Below, one piece after another: positions 25,657-34,520 of a DNA stretch of 64,000 nt. The notes under the pieces were generated by a model. That model searched no databases. It was not told the origin of the DNA and worked only from the letters and a program-made list of their open reading frames with translations. The DNA comes from Sporosarcina sp. BI001-red (GTDB lineage Bacteria > Bacillota > Bacilli > Bacillales_A > Planococcaceae), in assembly GCF_003384035.1 (NCBI RefSeq), contig NZ_QQAK01000011.1:248001-312000 (forward strand), written 5' to 3'. Position numbers and translations under genes: made by a program. Position 1 is the stretch's first letter; the number at the start of each line of letters is the position of its first letter.

Positions 25657-26841
25657 TTATGCTGCTGGATCTTCCACTTTAAGTGAAGGTCCATCTTTTG
25701 GTTTTAATATGATCGCAACGATCGTCATAATGACAACACTAAGCACCAATGTTGAGCCAATAAAGAAGTACTGGAAACGGATTGTAGGGTGTCCCATCGT
25801 ACGTGCGATAGAATCTAGTACAAGTGGCGAACTGAACTGACCGATATAAATACAGCTAGACACAACTGCAATGACCCGATCACTGTTCAACGGGTTGACT
25901 AAACCTAATGCTTTGACGTTTATAAGAGGGAACAAAATACCTTGCCCTAGACCCACGAAACAAACAGCTGCTAGAATCACAGGAATGGAAGACGTTAGCG
26001 CGAGAGTTCCGAACGCTAAGCCCATAAACAAGAGACTTACAGGAATGAGAAACTTCTTTAACGCATCCTGAAGTTGTGCAAGCGTCAAGCTCGTTATCAT
26101 TCCACCAATCGTCGTAAACGATATGACTGCCCCTGCAACGCTAGATCCCCCGAGTTTCCCTTGTTCCAAGAAGAGCGCCATATTGGTCGCAATTCCATAA
26201 TAGACGAGCATAATGCTCCCTGAGGCAAGTGCGTATCCATACACCGAAAGAGGCAATCTCTTTTTAGGACCCGATCCGTGAGGCTGAACAGGATCATTCT
26301 TCGGCAGGAAGAAGTAGACGAGTATGAAGATGATCACGCCCATCCAATAGACGTTAAAAGGTACCTTCCAGCCAAATGTTGCAAGAAACCCAGCAAGCGT
26401 CATTGTGACAATTCCTCCGAGGTTGCTGAATGCAGAACTATACCCCATCATCTTCACTTGTTCTCTTCCTACAAAGTGGTCGCTAATAAGCGAAATAGAT
26501 AGCGGCATGACGAGTCCTACACCAGCGCCAAGTACAAATCGGAAAGCGAGTAATGTCTCAATTGTATTTGTGAATTGAGCACCTACACCACTGATGATAT
26601 AGATCGTCAAGCCAATCATAACGATTGCACGTTTGGATATTTTGGTCGTTAAATAACTGGATACAAATGAAAACGGAATAATGATTAACGATGGTGCCGT
26701 TAAAATAAGTTTAATTAGAATTGGATCGGCGTCTGGAAAGTTCGAAGCAATCAAACCGACCGCCGGTGAAATTGCGGCACCTGCCATTACGGTTGCCATT
26801 GCAATCGAAATAATCGTTGGTGCTAACATTCTTTTGTTCAT
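25657..26841 (-). CDS. MFS transporter
   Basis: 394 residues with about 12 membrane helices and the MFS landmarks: SYLTTKISKRAIVMIG between helices 2 and 3, and LAFRFVLGAGVGLVMPLSISLI around helix 4. It probably exports or imports a small organic compound or drug. A TetR regulator gene directly upstream overlaps it by one base (TAATG). The regulator's ligand is probably also the transported compound or a relative. The substrate cannot be inferred further. Confidence 0.9.
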   Translation of the reverse strand: MNKRMLAPTIISIAMATVMAGAAISPAVGLIASNFPDADPILIKLILTAPSLIIIPFSFVSSYLTTKISKRAIVMIGLTIYIISGVGAQFTNTIETLLAFRFVLGAGVGLVMPLSISLISDHFVGREQVKMMGYSSAFSNLGGIVTMTLAGFLATFGWKVPFNVYWMGVIIFILVYFFLPKNDPVQPHGSGPKKRLPLSVYGYALASGSIMLVYYGIATNMALFLEQGKLGGSSVAGAVISFTTIGGMITSLTLAQLQDALKKFLIPVSLLFMGLAFGTLALTSSIPVILAAVCFVGLGQGILFPLINVKALGLVNPLNSDRVIAVVSSCIYIGQFSSPLVLDSIARTMGHPTIRFQYFFIGSTLVLSVVIMTIVAIILKPKDGPSLKVEDPAA

Positions 26842-27458
26842 TAACAGGCTCCTCTGTTCTCTATTTTTTTCAGCTGTCTCAATACTTTGTCAGTGGACAG
26901 CTCCACTGGGTTTTCTGTTCGTGCATTCCATAATAATAGTCCGTGAGCTAACGACAAATGATAGGTAGCCAATTCTTCAGGATCCCCTTCTATGAAGTCC
27001 CCTTCTTCTTGTCCTGTTTTAATAATGCTGCCAATCCCATCCACAGCTTCTTTATACAATGCAACAATTTCTTGTTTGGCAAGCTCATTCAAATGATCTG
27101 AATACAGAGCTTGGAGGACAAGAATATGTCGGTAAACCCCTTCTCGAATTGAACCAGAATGTGTGGCATCCGTCAGCCATTCCATTTTGCTGAGTGCTGT
27201 CATTTCGAATTCAGTTGCCTGTTCCACCAACTCGACAAAATCGTATAAAATATCTCGGATTACTTCTATATACAATTCTTCTTTTGAGGCAAAGTAATGA
27301 TAAAAAAGTCCGTGACTGAGTTTTGCGTTAGAAGTAATATCACTGATTTTTGCAGCAGCAAAACCCTTTTGGCTGAACATCTGAACTGCGGAACGTCTCA
27401 ATTCTTGCTGACGCTGGTCGCGGATCTCCTTAAATTGCTCCTTATTTCTAGGACTCAT
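26841..27458 (-). CDS. TetR-family transcriptional regulator
   Basis: 205 residues. The N-terminal HTH is clear at about 20-65: AVQMFSQKGFAAAKISDITSNAKLSHGLFYHYFASKEELY. The C-terminal helical ligand domain is variable, as usual. It is cotranscribed with, and translationally coupled to, the MFS gene, so it very probably represses its own operon. A sigma-A promoter and an inverted repeat (27489-27504) lie upstream. Confidence 0.92.
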   Translation of the reverse strand: MSPRNKEQFKEIRDQRQQELRRSAVQMFSQKGFAAAKISDITSNAKLSHGLFYHYFASKEELYIEVIRDILYDFVELVEQATEFEMTALSKMEWLTDATHSGSIREGVYRHILVLQALYSDHLNELAKQEIVALYKEAVDGIGSIIKTGQEEGDFIEGDPEELATYHLSLAHGLLLWNARTENPVELSTDKVLRQLKKIENRGAC

Positions 27459-27488
27459 TTTAGGTTTTCACCGTCCCTCTTTTATTGG

Positions 27489-27504
27489 TTGACTGACAAG
27501 TCAA
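27489..27504 (-). promoter_or_regulatory. Putative TetR operator
   Basis: TTGACT, 4-base spacer, AGTCAA: a perfect inverted repeat 16 bases long. It lies at the predicted transcription start, just after the -10 box of the TetR/MFS promoter, where bound repressor would block initiation. Confidence 0.65.
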
Positions 27505-27512
27505 TGTTGAAC

Positions 27513-27541
27513 AGTATATGTATAAGAAAACTAGGTGTCAA
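27513..27541 (-). promoter_or_regulatory. Promoter of the TetR-MFS operon
   Basis: On the minus strand, perfect TTGACA (27541-27536), a 17-base spacer, and TATACT (27518-27513). Strong sigma-A match, with the inverted repeat immediately downstream. Confidence 0.8.
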
Positions 27542-27636
27542 GTGCCTCTGTATAATTTTCATGGTATCATTCACTCAATAACCGTTTAACATAGACACTT
27601 ATAGGGTACTTTAATAAGTTGAATGGAGGTGTTGGT

Positions 27637-29310
27637 GTGATTAAGATTTCCATCCGCAGAACGTATCGGTTTCAAGAGATTGTCAATACGTTTTTAAAAA
27701 ACGGTTTCAGCCATGTACTATTTCGGTTAGGTATTACAGAACGTAGAGCTGCCGCAACGATGAAAAACGAACCAATGGACACGAACCTTCAACACATCGG
27801 GCAAAAGTTGAATCGGACATTACAAGAACTCGGTCCGACCTTCATAAAGTTAGGACAGATAGCAAGTACACGACGCGATTTAGTTCCCCTTGAAATCATT
27901 CGAGAACTAGAGAAACTCCAAGACCACACAGACCCCTTTTCGTTTGATGAAGTCCAGCAAATTATTGAAAAAGAGTTAGGAAAACCGCTGAACGAACTAT
28001 TTGAATCATTCAATGACAAACCACTTGCGACTGCATCAATTGGTCAAGTACATCAAGCTTTTTTATACACCGGTGAGAAAGTGGCTGTAAAAGTACAACG
28101 CCCTGATATCCGACAAACAGTAGAGACTGATTTGTCTATCCTGAAAGAATTAGCCTCTATCGTAGAAAACAACACGGATTGGGGTAAGATGTATGGCGTT
28201 CGTGCAATTATTAACGAGTTTGCGGACTCACTACTCAGTGAACTCGATTACGAAAACGAAGGGAGAAATGCTGAACGAATCTCGCGACAAGCGAAAAAAG
28301 ATCCTTTTGTGTACATTCCAGAAATACACTGGGATCTTACCTCCAAAAAGGTTTTGACGATGGAGATGATCGAAGGAATTAAGTCCAATGATATCCATAC
28401 TCTGGATGAAAGAGGATACGATCGGGAATTAGTTGCAAGAAGACTCGTGCACTCCATGTTTAGTCAAGTGCTCGATCACGGATTCTTCCACGGTGATCCC
28501 CATCCGGGAAATATATACATAATGCCCGGGAATGTTATTTCTTTTATCGACTTTGGAATGATTGGAGTCATGGATGATGATCTCAAACTCCAATTCGCAA
28601 AACTAATTATGGAATTGGAACGCGGTAGCACAAAAGGCATTATCAAAGTATTGGATGCAATGGGGATATTGCAAGACGAAACAGACATCAAAAGCCTGCA
28701 AAAAGATTTAGGGATGCTCAAAACAAAATATTATGATGTCTCTTTACAAAACATGAGTTTAGGAGACATTTTCATGGATCTGTTCGGGGTTGCCTATCGT
28801 CATCAGATTAAGATTCCTAGTGAAATCACAGTACTAGGGAAAACCATATTAACGCTAGAAGGGTTAATTTCAAAGTTAGACCCTCATATGAGCATCATGG
28901 ATGGCGTAGAACCCTTTGGGAAGAAACTCATTAGAGAGTATTACAGTCCCACTTCCCTTCTAAAATCCGCTTGGGAAAGTGTGAGTGAAAATGCAGAGAT
29001 TCTAGCGAATATCCCTCGTGACTTCAAAGATATTAGTACTGCAGCAAAAAAAGGGAAATTGAAACTGGACATTAACTTAAGGCAGACCAGCTTCATTCTT
29101 CGGCGCATGGATATCATTAGCAACCGACTTGCATTCAGTGTCATACTTCTTGCATTCAGTATTCTTATGACCGGTTTGATCATCGGATCCGCTATCGCTG
29201 GAGAAAGTAATATGCTATTGAATCTACCTGTCATTGAAATCGGTGCGATTGTTGCATTTTTAATGTTTGTATTTCTTCTCTTTTCCATTTTCAGATCTGG
29301 AAAAATGTAG
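27637..29310 (+). CDS. ABC1/UbiB (AarF) family atypical kinase-like protein
   Basis: About 557 residues. The family motifs are present: the N-terminal KxGQ region (GPTFIKLGQIASTRRDLVP), ATP-binding ATASIGQVHQA and VAVKVQRPDI, the catalytic HGDPHPGNIYI, and the DFG-like FIDFGMIG. Two hydrophobic helices at about 500-555 anchor it to the membrane. In bacteria these proteins support quinone or lipid biology; their ATPase activity is atypical. A frame opens at TTG 27619, but GGAGGT at 27625-27630 lies inside it, so the start is GTG 27637. It stands alone, before the osmoprotectant transporter. Confidence 0.88.
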   Translation: MIKISIRRTYRFQEIVNTFLKNGFSHVLFRLGITERRAAATMKNEPMDTNLQHIGQKLNRTLQELGPTFIKLGQIASTRRDLVPLEIIRELEKLQDHTDPFSFDEVQQIIEKELGKPLNELFESFNDKPLATASIGQVHQAFLYTGEKVAVKVQRPDIRQTVETDLSILKELASIVENNTDWGKMYGVRAIINEFADSLLSELDYENEGRNAERISRQAKKDPFVYIPEIHWDLTSKKVLTMEMIEGIKSNDIHTLDERGYDRELVARRLVHSMFSQVLDHGFFHGDPHPGNIYIMPGNVISFIDFGMIGVMDDDLKLQFAKLIMELERGSTKGIIKVLDAMGILQDETDIKSLQKDLGMLKTKYYDVSLQNMSLGDIFMDLFGVAYRHQIKIPSEITVLGKTILTLEGLISKLDPHMSIMDGVEPFGKKLIREYYSPTSLLKSAWESVSENAEILANIPRDFKDISTAAKKGKLKLDINLRQTSFILRRMDIISNRLAFSVILLAFSILMTGLIIGSAIAGESNMLLNLPVIEIGAIVAFLMFVFLLFSIFRSGKM

Positions 29311-29347
29311 CGGCTAGTCAAGTCTTTAGAGACTTAGTCGCTTTTTC
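29309..29347 (+). terminator. Rho-independent terminator after the UbiB-family gene
   Basis: AGCGGCT with AGTCGCT, plus AAGTCT with AGACTT, form an imperfect stem with a 4-base bulge, ending in TTTTTC. The structure begins at the stop codon. Confidence 0.65.
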
Positions 29348-29467
29348 ACACACCTTAGCAAGTAACCTTTATTACTAGACAATTAGGACTATTTTTTTGC
29401 TATTTTCAAATATTAAGTTTAGAGTTGTCTATGGAATAATTTTAAAAATGATGAAGGAGGAAGCCAG

Positions 29468-30580
29468 TTGATAACATTTAAAAACGTGTCTAAAAAATAT
29501 CCAGATGGATTTGAAGCACTGAAAAATTTGAACTTTGATATTCATCAAGGTGAACTATTTGTACTGATTGGACCAAGTGGTAGTGGGAAAACGACCACTA
29601 TGAAAATGATTAATCGTTTAATCGAACCTACTGGTGGAGATATTAAAATTGATGAAAAAAGTGTCTCCTCAGTCAATCCTGTAGAGCTGCGGAGAAGTAT
29701 CGGCTATGTGATTCAACATATCGGTTTGTTGCCACATATGACCATCCGTGAAAACGTCGGGCTTGTTCCCCAACTCAAAAAGATGGAGGAAAAAGACTAT
29801 CACCACAAAGTGGATGAGCTGATGACAATGGTTGGATTGGATCCAGTCATATATGCAGATCGTTATCCTCAAGAATTGAGCGGAGGGCAACAACAGCGGA
29901 TCGGTGTGATTCGTGCGATGGCCGCAGAACCTCAAATTATTTTAATGGACGAGCCATTCAGTGCGCTTGACCCTATAAGCCGTGAACAACTACAAGATGA
30001 ATTGGTCAAACTTCAGCGCGATGTAAAAAAGACGATTGTGTTCGTGACACACGATATGGATGAAGCTCTTAAAATAGCAGATCGTGTTTGTATTATGAAA
30101 GATGGTGAAATTGTACAAGTCGATTCTCCTGAAGCAATTTTACGTCGTCCAGCCAATGAATTTGTACGGAATTTCATCGGAGAAGATCGCTTAAACGAAG
30201 CGGTTGTACTTCCCCCACTCGAATCTCTTCTTATCAAACCCATCTCTACTCTTTACAAAAGAGGTCTAGCAGGAGCACTGAAAACGATGCAAAAAAAACG
30301 AGTCGATACCTTGATTGTCGTTGACGAAAACGATCATTATCTTGGTGTAGCCTCTATTTGGGATGTGCAAAAGCATTTCAATGACGAATCTCTTACGTTA
30401 AACGACATTAAAAAAACAGATCATCAGAAGTTCTATATTGACGAACCCGTCGCAGAAATTTTCACGAAGCTAAATGAATCAGGTTATTGGTTTGTCCCTG
30501 TAGTCGATCGGAATGAAAAGCTACTAGGTCTCGTCAGTCGCTCGAGTCTCGTTGAGTACATCGTTGATGAGCTACTCTAA
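29468..30580 (+). CDS. opuCA: Osmoprotectant (betaine/carnitine/choline) ABC transporter, ATP-binding protein
   Basis: 370 residues. The ATPase domain (about 1-240) has Walker A GPSGSGKTTTMKMINR, the Q-loop QHIGLLPHMT, signature LSGGQQQRIGVIRAMAAEP and Walker B ILMDEPFSALDP. A C-terminal CBS pair (about 255-368) is typical of OpuCA and OpuBA and senses ionic strength or cyclic di-AMP in relatives. The start is TTG at 29468 with GGAGGAAG upstream. The permease-binding protein fusion follows 39 bases downstream, so uptake of compatible solutes under osmotic stress is the expected role. Confidence 0.93.
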   Translation: MITFKNVSKKYPDGFEALKNLNFDIHQGELFVLIGPSGSGKTTTMKMINRLIEPTGGDIKIDEKSVSSVNPVELRRSIGYVIQHIGLLPHMTIRENVGLVPQLKKMEEKDYHHKVDELMTMVGLDPVIYADRYPQELSGGQQQRIGVIRAMAAEPQIILMDEPFSALDPISREQLQDELVKLQRDVKKTIVFVTHDMDEALKIADRVCIMKDGEIVQVDSPEAILRRPANEFVRNFIGEDRLNEAVVLPPLESLLIKPISTLYKRGLAGALKTMQKKRVDTLIVVDENDHYLGVASIWDVQKHFNDESLTLNDIKKTDHQKFYIDEPVAEIFTKLNESGYWFVPVVDRNEKLLGLVSRSSLVEYIVDELL

Positions 30581-30619
30581 TCTGAAGGATAGGATACATA
30601 TTGACAGGAGGTCTTTACT

Positions 30620-32173
30620 ATTAACGAAATATGGAATGATACAGTAGATGTCTTTACGAATCGATGGCCCACAATTTGGAGCCTATTTCTTGAACATGCA
30701 ACCCTTTCTTTAATCTCCATCGGAATCGCAATCCTCATTTCAGTGCCCTTAGGTATCATTTTGACACGCAACACAAAAGTAGCCGAACCGATCATAGGGA
30801 TCGCTTCTGTACTTCAGACAATCCCAAGCTTGGCCTTGCTTGTGTTCCTTGTCCCGTTTATGGGGACAGGCAAAGCACCTGCAATTATTGCGCTCACCAT
30901 TTACGGCTTACTGCCAATTTTGCGCAATACATATATTGGTATACGTGGCGTTGACCGTGCTACTGTAGAAGCGGGTATCGGTATGGGTATGACGAGCCGA
31001 CAAGTGCTAACTATGGTGGAATTACCGCTTTCGTTAGGTGTTATCATGGCAGGTGTCCGGACAGCAGCCGTTTTAATCGTCGGTGTTGCTACCATTGCTG
31101 GGCTGATAGGAGCCGGTGGACTTGGTGATCTCATTTTCCGCGGTTTACAAACGTACAATTCAGGACTTATCCTTGCAGGCGCTATCCCCTCTGCATTGCT
31201 AGCTATCGCGCTCGACTTCATCTTAAAAAAGGTAGAGACTATGGCGCAACCAGGTAAACTTTCTAGCAAAACAAAAAAGAACATAACACGCGGTGCAATA
31301 GCTGTTGTAGTAGCCGTCGTCCTAGTGGTTTCCATCACCTCTTTCACAGGTGGGAATAAGGATACCATAACGATTACAGGTAAAAACTACACCGAACAAG
31401 AAATCATGGTTTATGTGCTTGGCCACTTGATAGAAGAGAAAACGGACTTGGATGTTAAATACGAATCATTCCTTGGTGGTTCCACGCTCGCTTTCGAAGG
31501 GCTACAGCAAGGCAGTTATGATGTCTATGTAGAGTACACAGGAACTGGGTTGATGAACTATTTGAAAGAAGATGCCATTAACGATCCGGACGAAGCGTAT
31601 GAGTACGTGAAAAAAGTATTTAAAGAAAAATATGACCTTGTCTGGCTCGATCCAATTGGCTTTAACAATACGTATACACTCACTGTGCGTCAGGAAGATG
31701 CAGACAAATACGGACTAGAAAAAATGTCCGACTTGCAACGGACCGCAGATTCCATGGTCCTAGGATCAGAACCCGAATTCCAGGAGCGAAAAGATGGATA
31801 TCCCGGTTTCCAAGAACTTTATGGGTTCTCTTTTAAAGATGCAAAAACAATGGATACAGGCATTATGTATAGTGCCATTAAAAATGGTGATGTTGATGTC
31901 ATAGACGCTTTCGGAACCGATGGACGTATCCCAGCGTTCAACTTAAAAGTGCTAGAAGATGACAAAAAACTATTCCCCCCTTATTACGCAGCTCCGCTCA
32001 TCCGTCAAGATGTGCTGGATAAGCATCCAGAATTAGAAGAGGTTCTAAATATGCTAGCTGGTAAAATTGATACTGAAAAGATGCAAGAGCTAAACGCACG
32101 TGTTGATATTGATAAAGAACAATACGAAACTGTGGCAGTGGACTTCTTAAAGGAGTCAGGTTTGATTGATTAA
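30620..32173 (+). CDS. Osmoprotectant ABC transporter, fused permease and substrate-binding protein, apparent ATT start
   Basis: 517 residues. The permease half (about 1-215) has six membrane helices and the EAA loop (EAGIGMGMTSRQVLTMVELPLSLGVIMAGVR). After a further helix (about 230-248) comes an OpuAC/OpuCC-type binding domain (about 255-517: TITGKNYTEQEIMVYVLGHLIEEKT, YVEYTGTGLMNYL, FGTDGRIPAFNLKVLED), displayed outside the membrane. No ATG, GTG or TTG lies in frame between the stop at 30602 and GTG at 30743, which is already inside the first helix. GGAGGT at 30607-30612 sits 7 bases before ATT at 30620, which starts the expected N-terminus (INEIWNDTVDVFTNRWP). ATT is therefore the likely start. 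Confidence 0.85.
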   Translation: MNEIWNDTVDVFTNRWPTIWSLFLEHATLSLISIGIAILISVPLGIILTRNTKVAEPIIGIASVLQTIPSLALLVFLVPFMGTGKAPAIIALTIYGLLPILRNTYIGIRGVDRATVEAGIGMGMTSRQVLTMVELPLSLGVIMAGVRTAAVLIVGVATIAGLIGAGGLGDLIFRGLQTYNSGLILAGAIPSALLAIALDFILKKVETMAQPGKLSSKTKKNITRGAIAVVVAVVLVVSITSFTGGNKDTITITGKNYTEQEIMVYVLGHLIEEKTDLDVKYESFLGGSTLAFEGLQQGSYDVYVEYTGTGLMNYLKEDAINDPDEAYEYVKKVFKEKYDLVWLDPIGFNNTYTLTVRQEDADKYGLEKMSDLQRTADSMVLGSEPEFQERKDGYPGFQELYGFSFKDAKTMDTGIMYSAIKNGDVDVIDAFGTDGRIPAFNLKVLEDDKKLFPPYYAAPLIRQDVLDKHPELEEVLNMLAGKIDTEKMQELNARVDIDKEQYETVAVDFLKESGLID

Positions 32174-32178
32174 TTTAT

Positions 32179-32225
32179 AAAAAACCACGTAGAAAAGGTA
32201 AGCCCCTTTCTACGTGGTTTTTTTA
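32179..32225. terminator. Bidirectional terminator
   Basis: AAAAACCACGTAGAAA pairs with TTTCTACGTGGTTTTT across about 14 bases, with T runs on both strands. It separates the convergent osmoprotectant transporter and yeiH-like genes. Confidence 0.88.
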
Positions 32226-32240
32226 TGGAAAGTCGATTGT

Positions 32241-33269
32241 TCAGACGATGAAATATGCAATGACGGATAGTAAGATTGATGTGATGGTCATGGCAGCGAG
32301 TGGGCGAAGCGCACGCGCTCGCAAATCGCGAAGACTTACATTCAATCCAAGTCCAACCATAGCCGCTGTTAAGAGCCAAGTTGTTAATACTGATATGAAT
32401 TCATAGACTGCATCGGATACTGGAATGATCGGTCCAAATACATAACTTCCGAGCACACTTAAAATGATGAAGCCCACTAGGAACCATGGAAACTCGATTT
32501 TCGAATCCCCTTCGTCTGCTCCTTTACTTTTACGTTTCATAATTGCGATAAAGATGAAGCACAGTGGAACAAGTAAGAACACGCGACCAAGCTTAGCAAG
32601 TAGTGCGATCGCAAGTCCATCTTCACCTGCAGGAGCTCCTGCTAGCGCAACATGCGCGACTTCATGCAAGCTGATACCTGACCACATTCCGTATTGAATT
32701 GCATCGAGAGGTAAGAATGGACGTAACACGGTATAGCCGATAGCAAAGACTGTACCCATCAAAGCGATGATTCCGACACCGATTGCTGTGTCTTCGTCTT
32801 TTGATTTTACGATTGGTGCTATTGCGGCAATCGCTGCTGCGCCACAAACTCCGGTCCCGACACCCAATAAGAGAGAAATATTCATATCTGCTTTAAACAT
32901 CTTGGCTAGCCAAAGTGTCATGAAAATCGCAAAGATGATAACGCCGACATCACGGGCAAGCAATCCGAGTCCATCACTGAATACGGTGTCGATATTAAGT
33001 TTAATGCCGTACAAAATAATGGCTGTTCGCAACAAGCGTTTAGATGAGAAGGCAATACCCGACCGAATCGCTTCCGGATATCCGAAAAACTGACGGAACA
33101 CAACTGCAATGATGATTGCAGATGCCATTTGCCCAATATGGTCAAACCCCGGGAGCTTCGCGAGTAGATAGCCTAAAAATGCAATGAAAAATGTAAATGC
33201 AACCCCGCCGATCCAAGCAGTCGATTTCGATAACTTTTTGGGGGATGGGGATAATGACGATGAATTCAT
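32241..33269 (-). CDS. yeiH: YeiH/UPF0324-family membrane protein
   Basis: 342 residues with about ten membrane helices. Conserved UPF0324 elements are present: RQFFGYPEAIRSGIAFSSKRLLR, ILYGIKLN, LGVGTGVCGAAAIAAIAPI, SGISLHEVAHVALAGAP and GLGLNVSLRDLRA. Relatives are annotated as putative sulfate or sulfite exporters. The start is the ATG at 33269, with AAGGAGGTG 6 bases upstream; the TTG at 33278 lies inside that site. Divergent from a LysR regulator, as yeiE and yeiH are in enterobacteria. Confidence 0.9.
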   Translation of the reverse strand: MNSSSLSPSPKKLSKSTAWIGGVAFTFFIAFLGYLLAKLPGFDHIGQMASAIIIAVVFRQFFGYPEAIRSGIAFSSKRLLRTAIILYGIKLNIDTVFSDGLGLLARDVGVIIFAIFMTLWLAKMFKADMNISLLLGVGTGVCGAAAIAAIAPIVKSKDEDTAIGVGIIALMGTVFAIGYTVLRPFLPLDAIQYGMWSGISLHEVAHVALAGAPAGEDGLAIALLAKLGRVFLLVPLCFIFIAIMKRKSKGADEGDSKIEFPWFLVGFIILSVLGSYVFGPIIPVSDAVYEFISVLTTWLLTAAMVGLGLNVSLRDLRARALRPLAAMTITSILLSVIAYFIV

Positions 33270-33332
33270 GGGTAACACCTCCTTGGGTTAAGTATACGCT
33301 GACAGTTTCCATAAGGAAAATAACATTATATA

Positions 33333-33340
33333 ATAGCTAT
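33333..33340. promoter_or_regulatory. Palindrome in the yeiH/LysR divergent promoter region
   Basis: ATAGCTAT within a very A/T-rich stretch (33321-33360) between the divergent genes, the usual location of a LysR-type binding site. Sequence support is only the small palindrome and the location. Confidence 0.35.
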
Positions 33341-33376
33341 CATAAGTAAATAGATATATGAGAAAGGAGTGATCAC

Positions 33377-34282
33377 ATGGACCAGAGTTTAAACGTTTTT
33401 GTCACGGTCGCCGAAAAGAAAAACTTTTCACGTGCAGCGGAGGACCTCCATATGACACAGCCCGCTGTGAGCCAGTATATCCGTTCCTTGGAAGAGACGA
33501 TGAATGTGCGCTTGCTCGAAAGGACGAACAAATACGTCAGACTGACAAAGGCTGGAGAAATCGTTTACCACCATGCGAAAGAAATTGTAGGATTATATGG
33601 TCGCATGCATCACTTAGTTAATGACTTATCCCACGTGGCAAGCGGAAAACTCTCAATTGGAGCCAGTTACACTTTTGGTGAATATGTACTTCCTCATATC
33701 TTGGCTCGTTTGTTGGAAGTCTATCCTCACATTCAGCCGGAGGTAACGATTGGAAATACTGCTGAAATTGCAGATCTCATTATAAGTCAGCAACTTGATG
33801 TAGGGATTGTTGAAGGTCGATTCAAAGAAAACCGAATGCTGACCACACAAGATTTTGCAGAAGATCGGATGATCGTTGTCGCTTCAGCAGGTCATCCCCT
33901 AGCGTTAAGGACAGAGGCAATCGAGTGGGGGGAATTGGCTGAACTCCCTTGGATAATTCGAGAAGAAGGATCCGGCACGCGTGAAGCTGTGGAATCTGTT
34001 TTTGAACGCAACTCGATCACGCCTGCCCGTACGATGCAGTTCAGTAGTACTCAGCCCATTAAGGAAGCCGTGGAAGCAGGGTTAGGAATTAGTTTGCTAT
34101 CAGAGTGGGCTGTACAAAAGGAAGTCCGTTATGGCGATTTAGTGCGTCTATCTGTGAAGAACTTACCATTTGTGCGGCAATTCTCGATTGTGACCAGTTC
34201 ACCGTATCAGACAAAGGCGTTACAAGTTTTTTTGGAGCTTCTGCTTAATAATCGGAAGTTGACATTGTTCCGGGAAAGTTAA
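33377..34282 (+). CDS. LysR-family regulator (YeiE/CysL-like)
   Basis: 301 residues. The winged HTH fills about 1-60 (NFSRAAEDLHMTQPAVSQYIRSLEETMNVRLLERTNK), and the effector domain with two lobes runs from about 90 on (LSIGASYTFGEYVLPHILARL; GLGISLLSEWAV). It is divergent from yeiH, which it most likely controls. The relative in Bacillus (CysL/YwfK) activates sulfite reductase genes, and YeiE responds to sulfite. Sulfur sensing is inference from those relatives. Confidence 0.92.
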   Translation: MDQSLNVFVTVAEKKNFSRAAEDLHMTQPAVSQYIRSLEETMNVRLLERTNKYVRLTKAGEIVYHHAKEIVGLYGRMHHLVNDLSHVASGKLSIGASYTFGEYVLPHILARLLEVYPHIQPEVTIGNTAEIADLIISQQLDVGIVEGRFKENRMLTTQDFAEDRMIVVASAGHPLALRTEAIEWGELAELPWIIREEGSGTREAVESVFERNSITPARTMQFSSTQPIKEAVEAGLGISLLSEWAVQKEVRYGDLVRLSVKNLPFVRQFSIVTSSPYQTKALQVFLELLLNNRKLTLFRES

Positions 34283-34520
34283 TGAAAACCCACCTGACTC
34301 TGGGTTGTGGATTTAATTTTCGAGGATATCCGTTACAGCGCATGATTTCTCCGACAGATCTGGCTTTTTTTCGATAACGGGACACAAGTCAAGTGCGTTA
34401 AAGGATTAATTGGTAGCGCTGTGCTTGTTAAGTGATTGAGGATTTCTCTGTAAAGGAGGCTTTATGGGTTTCATGAGTGATGGGCTGGCAATCCAGGAAA
34501 ATTTCAAATAAAGTTTGGGA
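34283..34520. other. Intergenic stretch before the first repeat array
   Basis: It holds a weak AACCCA/TGGGTT hairpin at 34286-34305 that may end the LysR transcript, a T-rich patch near 34370, and a short ORF at 34464. Otherwise I see nothing recognisable. Confidence 0.4.
34464..34511 (+). CDS. Possible 15-residue leader-like ORF
   Basis: ATG at 34464 is preceded by AAAGGAGG at 34452-34459, a strong ribosome binding site, and the frame stops at TAA 34509-34511, 9 bases before the first repeat array. The peptide (MGFMSDGLAIQENFK) matches nothing I know. No promoter is evident. It may be a remnant of a former gene start. Confidence 0.25.
   Translation: MGFMSDGLAIQENFK

Noticed and set aside
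30901..31368. 155-codon minus-strand ORF opposite the osmoprotectant permease
   Set aside because: Shadow of the membrane helices; no start signal and no conserved motif.
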